Part shown: positions 52,461-64,000 of the stretch, in pieces
Numbering within the stretch: position 1 is the first letter of the stretch
How the letters are laid out: each line of letters opens with the position of its first letter
NCBI RefSeq assembly: GCF_029168945.1
Contig: NC_083602.1
Span: 13,513,850-13,577,849 of the forward strand
Source: Cannabis sativa
Taxonomy: Eukaryota > Streptophyta > Magnoliopsida > Rosales > Cannabaceae
Reading direction: 5' to 3'
DNA: 64,000 nucleotides
Position numbers and translations under genes: made by a program
The notes under the pieces: model-generated
Seen by the model: only the letters and a program-made list of their open reading frames with translations
Told to the model about the DNA's origin: nothing
Databases searched by the model: none

Positions 52461-52980
52461 TCCTCCCTAATGGAGGAACGTTCATTAGCAATTTCGCACC
52501 GTTTAACCTCGCATGATAAGTAGTTTGTAAGTGTTTTGTATGGTATGGATCACCCTAATGGTGGCGACCATACTTGACTTGCAAATTATGAAACAATGGT
52601 GGAAGCTCATAAGATAGAATTGCCTTGACTCTCGCCTAAACGGGACAACGCTGAATTCCGATCTTGATCGAATAAAAGGTTGCTAGAATGGTTATCATTT
52701 TTGATGAGCTGACAACTCTATTCAATGGATGATGCTTTGACTCTCGCCTAAACGGGACACTGTATCAGTTTGTTGAAAAACCTTGGAAATTATTTAGGAT
52801 TGTAAGTTTTAGTATTTTCACTTGTCATTCCTACTTGCTATATGCTTATAATTTCTGAATTGTGTGTGAATTTATATTGAACCATGTTATTTTCTGTTAT
52901 TAAGTTGTAGTTTAATTTCGAATCTTCATTGTTGGTCTAACATGTTTGTTTTTCTAATGAGATAAATCCCTAATGGATTT
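52461..52980 (+). ncRNA. Candidate structured RNA island: three CTAAT-loop hairpins and a twin 20-nt motif
   Basis: Hairpin 1 (52461-52477) is TCCTCC-CTAAT-GGAGGA. Hairpin 2 (52538-52573) has outer stem GTATGGT/ACCATAC, inner stem CACC/GGTG and loop CTAAT. Hairpin 3 (52964-52980) is AAATCC-CTAAT-GGATTT. The stems differ while the loop is the same. Between hairpins 2 and 3 the motif ACTCTCGCCTAAACGGGACA occurs twice (within 52625-52647 and 52737-52759). The same arrangement is found in the copies at 1087-1608 and 60977-61501, and its first part at 28507-28620. Outer-stem changes between copies are paired. A packaging, dimerisation or translation signal is possible; the role is unknown and 'ncRNA' here means only an RNA-structure candidate. 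Confidence 0.5.
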
Positions 52981-53399
52981 TCACCATTAGACATACATAA
53001 TAATGTAAGATCTCGAAAGATAAATATTGTATATGCAACATCTAGCTGTTCATCAATTGATGACACCTTAGACTAGTATTTTTACAATATGAAACAAGAA
53101 GATTACATAAATAATATTACTTTGTCTTTCGCTAATCGAAGCATCGTTGGATTCTTATTTATAAACGAAATTATCCTAATTCCTCTTAGCTTATTCATTT
53201 CGAATTAGCTTCAAAACATATCATTGGATGAATGGTCTATAAATCATTTCATGTCATTATATTTTCTCTTCAGAAATTAAATGACGCATATGATTATAAT
53301 CCCGAAATTCTATTACCAATTGATATAAATCCTCAATCTTAGAAATCTCCTACTTGTATGGGCAAATCTGACTTAGAGTTTGTATTAGTAGTGGTGGTC

Positions 53400-55520
53400 C
53401 AAGATAGAATTACTCATTATATTTGGTATAAATTTAAGTCTTTGACTTTAATTTTAGATTCCAAATAGAAATTTTCTTATATTTCTAATTCCAGAATACA
53501 ATACAGTTACACTTTCTCAAGTGTTTAATATCCATCTTCTATTAATGGATTAAAACTGTATGGAATATGAGTTAGGTATTCTGTGACCAGGATCCACTTG
53601 CAGTATTCTAAGAACTCTTTGATGTAACTAAACCTATGTCATCATAGACACTACCACATTTTTTTAATCTATGGCATTTGTATCTTATTCATAGTGGATT
53701 TGACAAGATCAATCTCTGCAAAGAGTTAATATGCCTATATCCACTGAAAGTAGTTCATCTCATTCGCAGATGGATGTACATTCAGGGGTGGATATGAGTT
53801 TTTCGTTGTATTCTTAAAACGATAACTCTAGATTATACCTTCTAGCAAAGAAATTTGAAATGTTTACAAAATTTCATTAATTTCTAGCAATGGTTAAAAC
53901 CATTAAGGTAAGTGGTTAAAGATCTTGCGAACTGATAGGGGTGGAGAAATAGTTAGTAGATATGCAGTTCAAAGATCATTAATTTGATTTTTGAATTATA
54001 TCCAAACTTACCTCCCCAGAAATTTCGAGTTGCATGTTGATGATTAGTTACTAGTCGTTGCCTAAATCCTTCTATGGTAATACAATTTCAGAATGATGTA
54101 ATGGTTGGGTACTTAATGTAAATCATTACTAGATTCATGGATGACCTAATCAAAATCTTAAGAAAAGCCAGAACTGTTAACCATGGTTTGTTAGCTATTC
54201 TAAGTGATTAGGGGTGGACCATCCCATTGTCAATAGATAAGAAAGTGTTTGTTCAAACAAATACTACTTTTCTAAGAAAATGACTAAGTCTAAAAAACAA
54301 GTAGCAAATAAAGGAGATATTTAATTCTTGATTCCAAAAGTGTTCTATCATCTTATATAACATATGATGATCCCACTGCCTCTGTTGTCTTGTCACAACC
54401 AAAGAGATCAATACCATTTAGTTTTCTTAGACATAATTCACGGTGCCTTGTCGTAGTGGGAGAGTTTCTAGGAACTCACCTTCTTATGACTTGGGAGACA
54501 CTAGTGATTAAAATCCATTGTGAGTTTAAACAAGTAATGGATTGTCAAGATAAGAAACTAAGAAGAAAGCCAATAGAACTATGGTTTAATCCATTCACAT
54601 GGAGTAACCTAAAGTTTTCTATTACAAGGACATAAAAGGAAATTTTTGTTTATAAGTCTATTCAATGGACTTAACAAACATCCTGTTCTTAGTATTATAG
54701 GTTTGAGTTTATCTAAACCTATGGCTTGTGGTATACCTAGTAATTACTTACTCTAATGCAAGCAACTTACTTTAGTAAGATGCTGAAGCATTTTCTTTCT
54801 AATGGCAATCTATAGAAGCTTCACAACTTCTTAGGCATAGATTTAATTTATCTAAGGAAAAGTCTCAACTATTCCAGAAAAGATAAAGCCATGGAAGAAT
54901 TTCTTATATCAACAGTGAGAGGTCTCAGATATGCTATTGTATGCCTTAGACCAGACACCTGCTGTTGAGTGGGAGTAATGAGTAGGTATCAGATTAATCC
55001 AGGAGAAGAACATTGGAAGACAATCAAGTAAATCTTAAGATTAAGAAGAGGAACTATATGTTAGTCTATAAGGGTGTGTTTAAAACTCTTAGACTACACC
55101 ATATCAGATTTCGAAATTTGCCTTTGTGCTAGTAAATTTTTCTGGTAGGATGGTGATTACTCTGGGGGTGGAATAGTGATTTTGGAGAAGTGTAAAAACC
55201 TATCTGAAGTCTCTAGGTCTACCAGAGAGGGACTGAATGTTAAGGTTGCAGGAAAGGTACTTATTCAGACTAAGGAAAGTTCTATACATTTTTGGCATCA
55301 TTCCAAATTGCCTTAAACTACTAGTGTTAATTTCCTGATTAACCAAAAGTAGTTGCCAAAGATATAGAATACAGTATCCCAAGAGAGTAGACATATAGAG
55401 AGGAATTTCACATTATCAATGATTTTGTGATTAAAGGAAGAGTAATAGTGGAGAAAAGGTTGTGGTTAATTCAACCTTTCAGATCCTATTACGAGGAGTT
55501 TACTACTACTGCACTTGATT
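53400..55520 (+). pseudogene. Decayed Copia pol (integrase to RNase H) of family A
   Basis: Read across frames, fragments appear in Copia order. Integrase: RGGYEFFVVF, NDNSRLYLLA, LRTDRGGE (53780-53950), then LPKSFYGNTISE (about 54055-54095). Before RT: RSGRVSRNSPSYDLG (about 54450-54500). RNase H: SRYQINPGEEHWKTIK-stop-ILR (about 54980-55045), MLVYKG (about 55058-55075) and RE-stop-TYREEFHIINDFVIKG (about 55384-55450). Most of the RT is missing or unrecognisable. The same stops occur in the copies at 7324-9422, 30545-32177 and 58487 onward, so the copied ancestor was already dead. Confidence 0.75.
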
Positions 55521-55575
55521 TGGATATCAAGGTGTTGAGATTATTTGAAACGCACTTTTTGTTTTATATTAGTGC

Positions 55576-55586
55576 AAGTGGGAGTT
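55576..55586 (+). other. Polypurine tract
   Basis: AAGTGGGAGTT directly before the 3' LTR, the usual form for plant Copia elements; it is the same in the other copies. Confidence 0.75.
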
Positions 55587-57482
55587 TGTTGGGTTTTATG
55601 CCCTAAATAAAACTCATTTCAATATAATCAGATTTACTTATTAATATAGATCAGAAATAACATTTAATGTTGCATGGTTCACATGATTTATTTCATGATT
55701 ATATATGTACATAATGTATAAATTCATCTGAAACCCTTTTCACATACTTGATCCTGTTTATTGTGTCGTCAACACATTGGAAAGTAAACATGACTATGTG
55801 AATAAAGTTTTCCTAGATTTATCAGACACAGGGTTTTACTGATATGATAATCTACAACAGAGTTTACTTGCATTTGGAGAAGTGCTATGTTCTTTCCAGA
55901 GAATTGGTTAAAGTAAAGCTCAGGTTGGATGCATGGAGCATGCATCGGAAGGGACCGATATTGAACTTTGACTTAGATTTAATTAAACTTACCGTAAAAT
56001 CTATTCAAGTCAATATCGCCTAGTTGATCCTAGATCAAATGATCTTAATCCTGTTATGATTAGGCTCAATCTTGAAAGGCTATTCGTGTTCCTTGAATTG
56101 TTAGTTAAGCCTACTTTTAAGTCAGGGTGATACGTACTTTTTGGGAACACGGTAGTGCAATTGAGTGGGAGCGCTAGCATAAACATGGAATCTATAGCTT
56201 CTATCTGGCGAATAGTAAGCAAAGGATGATCACCTTCGAGCTTGACCAAACGAAAATAAATGGTGGAGATCTCATTTCACATAAGCTGAAATATCATTTA
56301 TACGGGGTCAAGTGTTTTAAGGATAAAATACATAGTAGGGTGTTACGGTAATTTAATCCCTTTACTGTGTAGATCATTCATATAGAGGATAATTGATCAC
56401 ATTAGGATTATAACAATGGATAACTAATGATGTGTCTATATGGTGGAACATATAGAGCATTCTATATACTGAGAGTGCAATTCTAAGTTCTATGCGTGGA
56501 TTCAACGAAGAATTAATAAGTTAGTGAATTTTAGTGCTAAATTCTTGATCTACTTATTGGAAGCTCGGTTATATAGACCCATGGTCCCCCCACTAGTTGA
56601 GATAATATTGCTTGTAAGACTCATGTAATTGGTTTTGATTAATCAATTATAATTCTCAAATTAGACTATGTCTATTTGTGAATTTTTCACTAAGTAAGGG
56701 TGAAATTGTAAAGAAAGAGTTTATAGGGGCATATTTGTTAATTATGATACTTTGTATGGTTCAATTAATAAATATGATAAATGACAATATTATTTAATAA
56801 TTATTTATAGTTATTAAATAGTTAGAATTGGCATTTAAATGGTTGAATTAGGAAATTGGCATTTTTGAGAAAATCAGATACAAAAGGTGTTAAAATTGCA
56901 AAATTGCAAAACCCAAGGCCCAATCCACTAAGGCATGGCCGGCCACCTATTGTGTGTGTTTTAAATTGATTTTTTCATTATTTTAATGCCATATAATTCA
57001 AACCTAACCCTAGTGGAATGCTATAAATAGATAGTGAAGGCTTCAGAAAAATAAGACTTTTTCCTGACACTTTCTAAATCAGAGAAACTGAGCCTTCTCT
57101 CTCCCTATCTGGCTGACCACTCCCTCTCTTCTTCTTCAATATTTCGAAATCCTTAGTGATTAGAGTAGTGCCCACACACATCAAGCAATACCTCAATCAT
57201 AGTGAGGAAGATCGTGAAGAAAGACTTTCAGCAAGAAGGAGGTTTCAGCATCAAAGATTCAGAGAAAGAGATCCAGGTTCAGATATTGATAATGCTCTGC
57301 TACAGAAAGGAATCAAGGGCTAGATATCTGAACGGAAGGAGTCATTATATTCCGCTGCACCCAATGTAAGGTTTCTTAAACTTTATATGTGTTTAATTTA
57401 TCGTTTTAGAAAGTTCTTATTTAGGATGTTAATAAACATACTTGTGAGTAGATCTAAGATCCTGGTAAAATAATTTCCAACA
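55587..57482 (+). repeat. 3' LTR of the complete element
   Basis: 1,896 bp, TGTTGGG...TTCCAACA. TATA box at 57021-57030. Nearly identical to 47416-49309. Confidence 0.93.
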
Positions 57483-57487
57483 TGGGG
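57483..57487. repeat. Target-site duplication TGGGG (right)
   Basis: Matches 47411-47415. Confidence 0.9.
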
Positions 57488-58486
57488 ACCATGGGTCTAT
57501 ATAACCGAGCTTCCATTAAGTCGAACCGAATTTACCAAGTAAATTCCCTAACTTATTAATTCCTCATTGAATCCACACTTAGAACTTGGAATTGCACTCT
57601 CAGTCATATAGAACGCTCTATATGTTCCACGATATAGACACGTCATTAGTTATCCATTGTTATAACCCAAATGTGATCAATGATCCTCTATATAGATGAT
57701 CTACATTGAAAAGGCACTACTGTTACCGCTACACCTTCAATGTATTTTATCCTTAAAACACTTAACCCTGTATAGATGATATTTCAGCTAAGTGAAATGA
57801 GATCTCCACCATTTATCTTCGTTTGGTTAAGCTCGAAGGAAATCATCCTTTACTTCTATTTGCCAGATAGAAGCTATAGATTCCATATTTATGTTAGCGC
57901 TCCCACTCAATTGCACTACCGTGTTCCCAAAATGTACGTATCACCCTGACCCAAAAGTAGGCTTAACTACCAAATCAAAGAACACGAATAACACTCTTGT
58001 GATTGAACCTAACCATATCAGTATTAAGATCATTTGATCTAGGATCAACAGGTGATATTGAATTGAATAGATATTACGGTAAGTTTTAATATATCTAATC
58101 AAAGTTCAATATCAGTCCCTTCCGATGTATACTCCATACATCCGATACTGGTAAAGTTTGCCAATGTCCTGGAAAGGACATAACACTTTTCCAAGGTGTA
58201 AGAATACGTATCGCTGATTATACCATGTCAGTCTAAATCCAGTGTTCTGCAAATCATGGAATAAACTTTTGAACATATAATAAAGATTATATTCCACTGT
58301 GTTGACAACACTATAATCTTTAACAAACTCATATGTTCTAGACTTAAAAAGAATTCATACATTATATACATATAATCATGAAATAAATCATGTGAACCAT
58401 ACAACATAAAATGTTATTTATGATCTTTATTAATAAGTAAATCTGATTATATGAAATGAGTTTTATTTAGGGCATAAAACCCAACA
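57488..58486 (-). repeat. Family-A-like 3' LTR (reverse), right part
   Basis: Continuation of the LTR broken at 47415, ending ...ATAAAACCCAACA at 58486. It is followed by the reverse purine tract (AACTCACACTTGC, one substitution), so it is the 3' LTR of the reverse element that extends to the right edge. Confidence 0.85.
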
Positions 58487-60976
58487 AACTCACACTTGCA
58501 CTAATATAAAACAAAAAGTGCATTTCAAATAATCATTAACACCTTGATATACCAATCAAGTGTAGTAGTAGTAAACTCCTCGTAATGGGATCTGACAGGT
58601 TGAATTAAACACAACCTCTTCTCCACCATTACTCTTAATCACAAAATCCTTGATAATGTGAAATTCCTCTCTATATGTCTACTCTCTTGGGATACTGGAT
58701 TCTATAATTTTGGCAACTACTTCTTGGTTATTCAGGAAATAACCCTAGTAGTTAAGGCAATTTGGAACAGTGCCACAAATGTATAAAACTTTCCTTAGAC
58801 TGAATAAGTATCTTTCCTGCAACTTTAAGATTCAGTCTCTCTCTGGTAGACTAAGAGATTTCAGATAGGTTTTTACACTTCTCCAAAATCACTACTCCAC
58901 CCCCAAAGTAATCACCATCTTATCAGCAGACTTTCTAGCACACAGGCAAGTCTCGAAATCTAATGTGGTGTAGTCTAAGAGTTTCAAAACCACCCTTATT
59001 GACTAACATATAGTTCCTCTTCTTAATCTTAAAATTTACTTGATTGTCTTCCAATGTTCTTCTCCTGGATTAATCTGTTACTTACTCATTACTCCCACTC
59101 AACAGCAGATGTTTGGTCTAAGGCATACAAAAGCATATCTGAGACCTCTCACTGTTGACTTAAGAATTCTTTCATGGCTTTATCTTTTCTGGAATAGTTG
59201 AGACTTTTCCTTAGATAAATAAAATCTATATCTAAGAAGTTGTGAAGCTTCTATAGATTGCCATTGGAAAGAGATTGCTTCAGCATCTTATGCTTGCATT
59301 AGAGTAAGTAATTACCAGGTATACCATAAGCCATAGGTTTAGATAAACTCAAACCTATAATACTAGGAACAGGAAGTTTTGTTAAGTCCATTGAATAGAC
59401 TTATGAACGAAAATTTCCTTTCATGTCCTTGTAATAGAAAACTTTAGGTTACTCCATGTGAATGGATCAAACCATAGTTCTATTGGCTTTCTTCTTAGTT
59501 TCTTATCTTGACAATCCATTACTTGTTTAAACTCACAATGGATTTTAATCACTAGTATCTTCCAAGTCATAAGAAGGCAAAGTTCCTTGAAACTCTCCCA
59601 CTACGACAAGGTACCGTGAACTATGTCTAAGAAAACTAAATGGTATAGACCTCTACAGTTGTATTAAGACAACAGAGGAAGTGGGATCATCTTGTAAAAT
59701 AAGATGATAGAACACTTTTGGAATCAAGAAAAATATCTCCTTTATCTGCTACTTTACTTTAAGACTTAGTCATTTTCTTAGAAAAAGTGGTATTTGTTTA
59801 AACAAACACTTTCTTATCTAATGACTATGGGATGCTCCACCCCTAATCACTTAGAGTAGCTAACAAACATGCAAACCAAGGTTAGCAGTTCTAGCTTTTC
59901 TTAAGATTTCGATTAGGTCATCCATGAATCTAGTAATGATTTACATAAAGTATACAACCATTGCATCATTCTGAAATTATATTACCATAGAAGGATTTAG
60001 GCAACGGCTAGTAACTAATCATCAATTTGCAACTCGAATTTCTGGGGAGGTAAGTTTGGATATAATTCAAAATCAAATTAATGATCTTTGAACTACATAT
60101 CTACTAACTTTTTCTCCACCCCTATCAGTTCGCAAGATCTTTAACCACTTACCTTCACCATTGCTAGAAATTCATGAAATTTTCAAACATTTCAAATTTC
60201 TTTTGCATAAGGTAAAATCTAGAGTGATCGTTTTAAGAATACAACGAAAACTCATATCCACCCCTGAATGTACATCCATCTGCGAATGAGATGATTATAC
60301 TTTCAGTGGATATAGGCATATTAACTCTTTGCAGAGAATGATCTTGTCAAAACCACTATGAACAAGATACAAATGCCATAGATTTATAAAATGTGGTTGT
60401 ATCTTTTGATGACTTAAGTTTAGTTACATCAGAGAGTTCTTAGAATAGTGCAAGCGGATTCTGGTCACAGAATACTAAACTCATACAGTTTAAATCCATT
60501 GAAAGAAAATGGTTATGAAACACTTGTGAAAGTGTAACTGTATAATTAATAATTCTCTCTTGGACCACCACTACTAATCTAACTCTATGATTTGATTTGC
60601 CCATACAAGTAGGAGATTTCTAAGATTGAGAATTTATATCATTTTGGGATAGAATTCCGGGAATATAATCATATGCGTCATCTAATTTCTTAAGAGAAAA
60701 TAAGACTTTATATGATTTATAGACCATTCATCCAATGATATGTCATTAACCTAATTCGAAATGAATAAGCTAGGAGGAATTAGGATAATTTCGTTTTAAA
60801 TAAGAATCCAACGATGCTCCGATTAGCGAGAGTCAAAGTAATCTTATTTATACAATCTTCTTGTTTCATATTGTAAAATACTAGTCTAAGGTGTCATCAA
60901 TTGATGAACAGCTAAATGTTGCATATACAATATTTATCTTTCGAGATCTAACATTATTATGTTAGTCTAATGGTGA

Positions 60977-61501
60977 AAATCCATTAGGGATTTATCTCAT
61001 TAGAAAAACAAGCCAAGTTAGAGCAACAGTGAAGATTCGAAATTAAACTACAATTTAATAACAGAAAATAACATGGTTCAATACAAATTCATACACAATT
61101 CAGAAATTATGAAGCATATAGCAAGTAGGAATGACAAGTGAAAATACTAAAACATACAATCCTAAATAATTTCCAAGGTTTTCAACAAACTGATATCAGT
61201 GTCCCGTTTAGGCGAGAGTCAAAGCTACCATTCATTGAATAGAGTTGCCAGCTCATCTAAAATGATCAACATTCTAGCAACCTTTTATTCGATCAAGATG
61301 TGAATCCGCGTTGTCCCGTTTAGGCGAGAGTCAAGGCTATTCTATCTTATGAGCTTCCACCATTGTTTCATATTCTTGCAAGTCTTATATAGTCGCCACC
61401 ATTAGGGTGATCATAAACTATATAAAAAACTTACAAGATTACTTATCTTTCGAGATTAAACGGTGCTAACTTGCTAATGAACGTTCCTCTATTAGGAAGG
61501 A
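60977..61501 (-). other. Structured island of family A, diverged copy
   Basis: Hairpin 3 is at 60977-60993 (fully paired, loop CTAAT on the element strand), the twin motif at 61200-61222 and 61312-61334, and hairpin 2 at 61385-61425 with a 9-bp outer stem TTATATAGT/ACTATATAA in place of GTATGGT/ACCATAC. Hairpin 1 at 61485-61501 keeps four pairs plus a wobble but has one C-A mismatch. Confidence 0.6.
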
Positions 61502-63686
61502 TTACTCACTAAAACAATAGCTATGTAAAACCAACAATGGAGATCGAATATCCTTATAATAAAGCTCTTTATTTTAATGAAGGGTTGTATTTTCTTCTAA
61601 TATTTATTTTAAATATATATTTATTTAATTAAAATTTTTAATTTAGAATAAAATATTCTAAATATAAATTTTAATTTAATATTTATAAATTATACTTAGA
61701 TGGATATTAAAATAACGTGAATTATTTCCATCTTAGTAATAATTTCCATAAATATTTAGAAAATTATTCAATTTAAGTTGTTTCAAAATTAATTTAAATT
61801 AATTTACAACTCAAATTTAATTTTCTATAAATATATATTGCATTTTCGAAAATGCTTTAAAATAAAATAAAATAAATCCTGAAAAATTACTCTAATTTTA
61901 TGTTGGCCCAAAATTAATAAAAATCAATTTTCAACAAAAAAATATAATTTTCCTATTTAATTAAATATCTAAGAAAAATTTCAGATATTTAAGTATCATG
62001 ATTAAAAATCAACTTAAATATTAATTTTCTATTTAATTAAATACACTAGAAAAATACTTCAAGCAAAACGGATAATAACCATCTAGACTTTCATTGACTA
62101 ATTAATCCAATTTCTAATTATAATATATTTTAGTTCATTTATTTTAATTAATCATTAAATGAAAAGTCATTGATTTAAGTTGGTCCAAAATTAAATAAAT
62201 AATTTTCAACTTTAATCTATTTTTCAAATAAAATTCGAAATTTCTACATTAAAGAAATGTAATTTCGAAATTTTGGGAAATGATTAATAAAATAAAATAA
62301 AATATATTTTAAAAATTATTCAAACTTAAGTTATTCTGAATTAAGATTCTAAACTTAAAATAATTTTCAACTTTAATTAAATAACATGAAAATAACAATA
62401 TTAAAGTATCATGATGAAAATCAACTTAGATATTGAAATTTTCAATTTAATTAAATGTATTAAATTTAAGAAATAAATAATTAAGTAAAGAGGAAACTTA
62501 ATTATTAATTCTAGTTTAATACTAGGAAAATATACTAAACTTAGATTGTACCAAAATTAATTAGGAAACAATTAATTTCACAATCTATGATATTTTTCTA
62601 TTTAATATTAGAAATAATAACTAGTACTAGAAATAACTGTCTAGAATATATACCATAAACTAAGTGTTTTTCTAAAATTAACTTTAAAATATTCCATGAA
62701 AAATAAATTTCATATATTTTAAAAGTTAATTATGTTGCTAATTCAATTTTAATTAGGTTAGACTAATATAATTAACCTAATACAATTATTTAAATAAGGC
62801 AAATGGGCCTTCACAATTGGGGTAGTTCATGTGAGGGGGAGCTGAGTCCAGTATGTTGTACCCACTTCTATTGGCCCCCAACTCTCACACAAGGCCCAAA
62901 AGAGAGGGATTTAACCTTTAAATAAATAATTGTTATTCATTGAATAAGCCCAAATCTAATTGGGCCTAAATAAATTTACTTATGTCAAAATTTATTTTAG
63001 CAACCTAGTCTATTTACTTAGTAAAAACTTAAATGGCCTTCCTATATGCATCTAAGCCCAAAAGCAAACATATAGGCTCACACAGGTCAAATGATTTGGA
63101 TGGGCCCTATCATGTTACTAGGTTTACACAGATGAAAGAAGTACAAAATTTACCTGTTACAAATTATTTATAAGATCTATCGTCAATTGGACTATGATTA
63201 AAATCAGATCATTAGATCTGTCAACAAGTTAATCATACCAATTTAGATCAGATAAATAATAGGTTTGTTAAAAAGTTTTGAATAAACAATATAAATAAAC
63301 AAACATTGTCCATGTAACAGATGTGAAATAAGATATTAATTAATTTATTATTCTTAAACTAACAAACTAAAGGAAACTAATTTTAAAATATCTAGGTTTA
63401 TTTGAATCAAATTAAATTAAATATATAATAAGATCAATGATTTGAAAGGAAAGAATCTTCAATATCACTTTCAGATCTTATAATTTAATAAAATAAACCA
63501 ATTTTAAAATAGATTTGGTTAGATAATTATTATTTTAGGAATAAAATAATAAATGAATAATAATTACCATAATTATATGTCAAAATATCTCAAAAATTAA
63601 GCAATATTCAAATCTCTACAAAAATATCTATGTTATTTAAATATTTAAGATATGATTTATAAATTTCTAATAAGGAAAAAATGATA

Positions 63687-63703
63687 TATATATATATATA
63701 TAG
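63687..63703. repeat. (TA)n microsatellite
   Basis: About eight TA units inside the AT-rich zone, specific to this copy. Confidence 0.8.
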
Positions 63704-64000
63704 AAAAAATATCATTTTTAAACTTATAATTTATAAATAATTAAATATTTAACAAAATAACAAATTTTGAATTTAAAAATATTATGGTAAGTATATCTAT
63801 CAAAATATCTATGTTAATTTCAAATTTATTAATTATTTAATTTGTCATATAAGATAATTTTAATATAATATTTTAAATAAAAAGACAAAGTTATCTTTTA
63901 ATTTAAAATATCTTAAAAATCAAAATATCTAATCTTATAATTAAATAATAAATAAATATTAAAGAAGTTAACAAATTTTTAAATCTCACCATAATAGGAA

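Larger units (their letters stand above)
47416..57482 (+). mobile_element. Complete non-autonomous family-A LTR retrotransposon (10,067 bp)
   Basis: Two full LTRs in the same orientation (47416-49309 and 55587-57482), primer site at 49312-49325, purine tract at 55576-55586 and a perfect 5-bp target duplication TGGGG. The LTRs show about 15-20 differences by eye over 1.9 kb, so insertion is fairly recent. The 6.3-kb interior has no frame above about 80 codons: 3 kb of extremely AT-rich DNA, a structured island (52461-52980), and a Copia pol reduced to fragments (53400-55520). It has all the signals needed in cis but no proteins, so it must be moved by a related autonomous element. It is inserted in the LTR of another, reverse, family member. 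Confidence 0.93.
58487..64000 (-). mobile_element. Family-A interior, reverse, running off the right edge
   Basis: Same order as the intact interior in reverse: purine tract, dead RNase H and integrase (58490-60550), structured island (60977-61501), then the AT-rich zone to 64000. It is more diverged than the other copies: a deletion near 62640-62740 removes part of the AT zone, and sequence after 63200 barely aligns. The shared TAG before TYREEF is also present here. The 5' LTR and the rest of the interrupted Tat and Copia elements should lie beyond the window. Confidence 0.85.

Noticed and set aside
52461..52980. Hairpin repeats considered as a CRISPR-like array or rho-independent terminators.
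   Set aside because: The DNA is plant nuclear, the stems differ in sequence, spacing is irregular, and there are no unique spacers.
1..64000. tRNA, rRNA, snRNA and microRNA genes.
   Set aside because: No cloverleaf, rRNA core or snRNA signature was seen by eye. Pol III genes could be missed without a covariance search, so this is absence of evidence only.

Overview
The window is plant nuclear DNA. One intron-rich, nuclear-encoded gene with a probable organelle transit peptide sits in very AT-rich DNA made almost entirely of nested LTR retrotransposons. The encoded protein and repeats fit a dicot. A rosid such as the hemp/hop family is my guess from memory, not shown by the sequence.

Left arm (1-11318): two pieces of one high-copy LTR family, called family A here (LTR about 1.9 kb, starting TGTTGGGTTTTATGCCC and ending TTCCAACA, Copia-like). 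A reverse copy (1-6772, 5' end only) is inserted in the 5' LTR of a forward copy that has lost most of its interior (6773-11318). Genic island (11319-20239): an LTR fragment, a (TAA)n tract, a 15-exon reverse-strand gene for the CCA-adding tRNA nucleotidyltransferase (13227-17634), a LINE-type RNase H scrap just upstream of it, and about 2 kb of AT-rich DNA with no recognisable content. Graveyard (20240-23324): a Copia gag start, a truncated LTR, a Ty3/gypsy gag start with its leader and LTR, and a CACTA (DUF4216-like) fragment.

Right arm (22930-64000): a nest at least four deep. A reverse Copia element (3' LTR 22930-35010, interior to 38579) holds a rearranged family-A copy (23325-33880, TSD CCAAT), a solo LTR (35965-37847, TSD TTCTA) and a reverse Tat-lineage gypsy element (from 38580). 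The Tat element has a broken pol (43907-46564). On the opposite strand, between pol and the 3' LTR, it has an intron-containing gene with its own TATA box (40394-43414). Its RT is interrupted by a reverse family-A element (from 46565), whose 3' LTR is in turn split by a complete young family-A element (47416-57482, TSD TGGGG).

Family A carries a Copia pol that is already dead, with the same stop codons in every copy, yet LTRs, tRNA-iMet-like primer site and purine tract are well preserved. It must be moved in trans by another element. In its otherwise AT-rich, non-coding interior, three small stem-loops share the loop CTAAT, and the largest shows paired compensatory changes between copies. 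A 20-nt GC-rich motif is repeated twice beside them. This is the most promising undescribed feature of the window.
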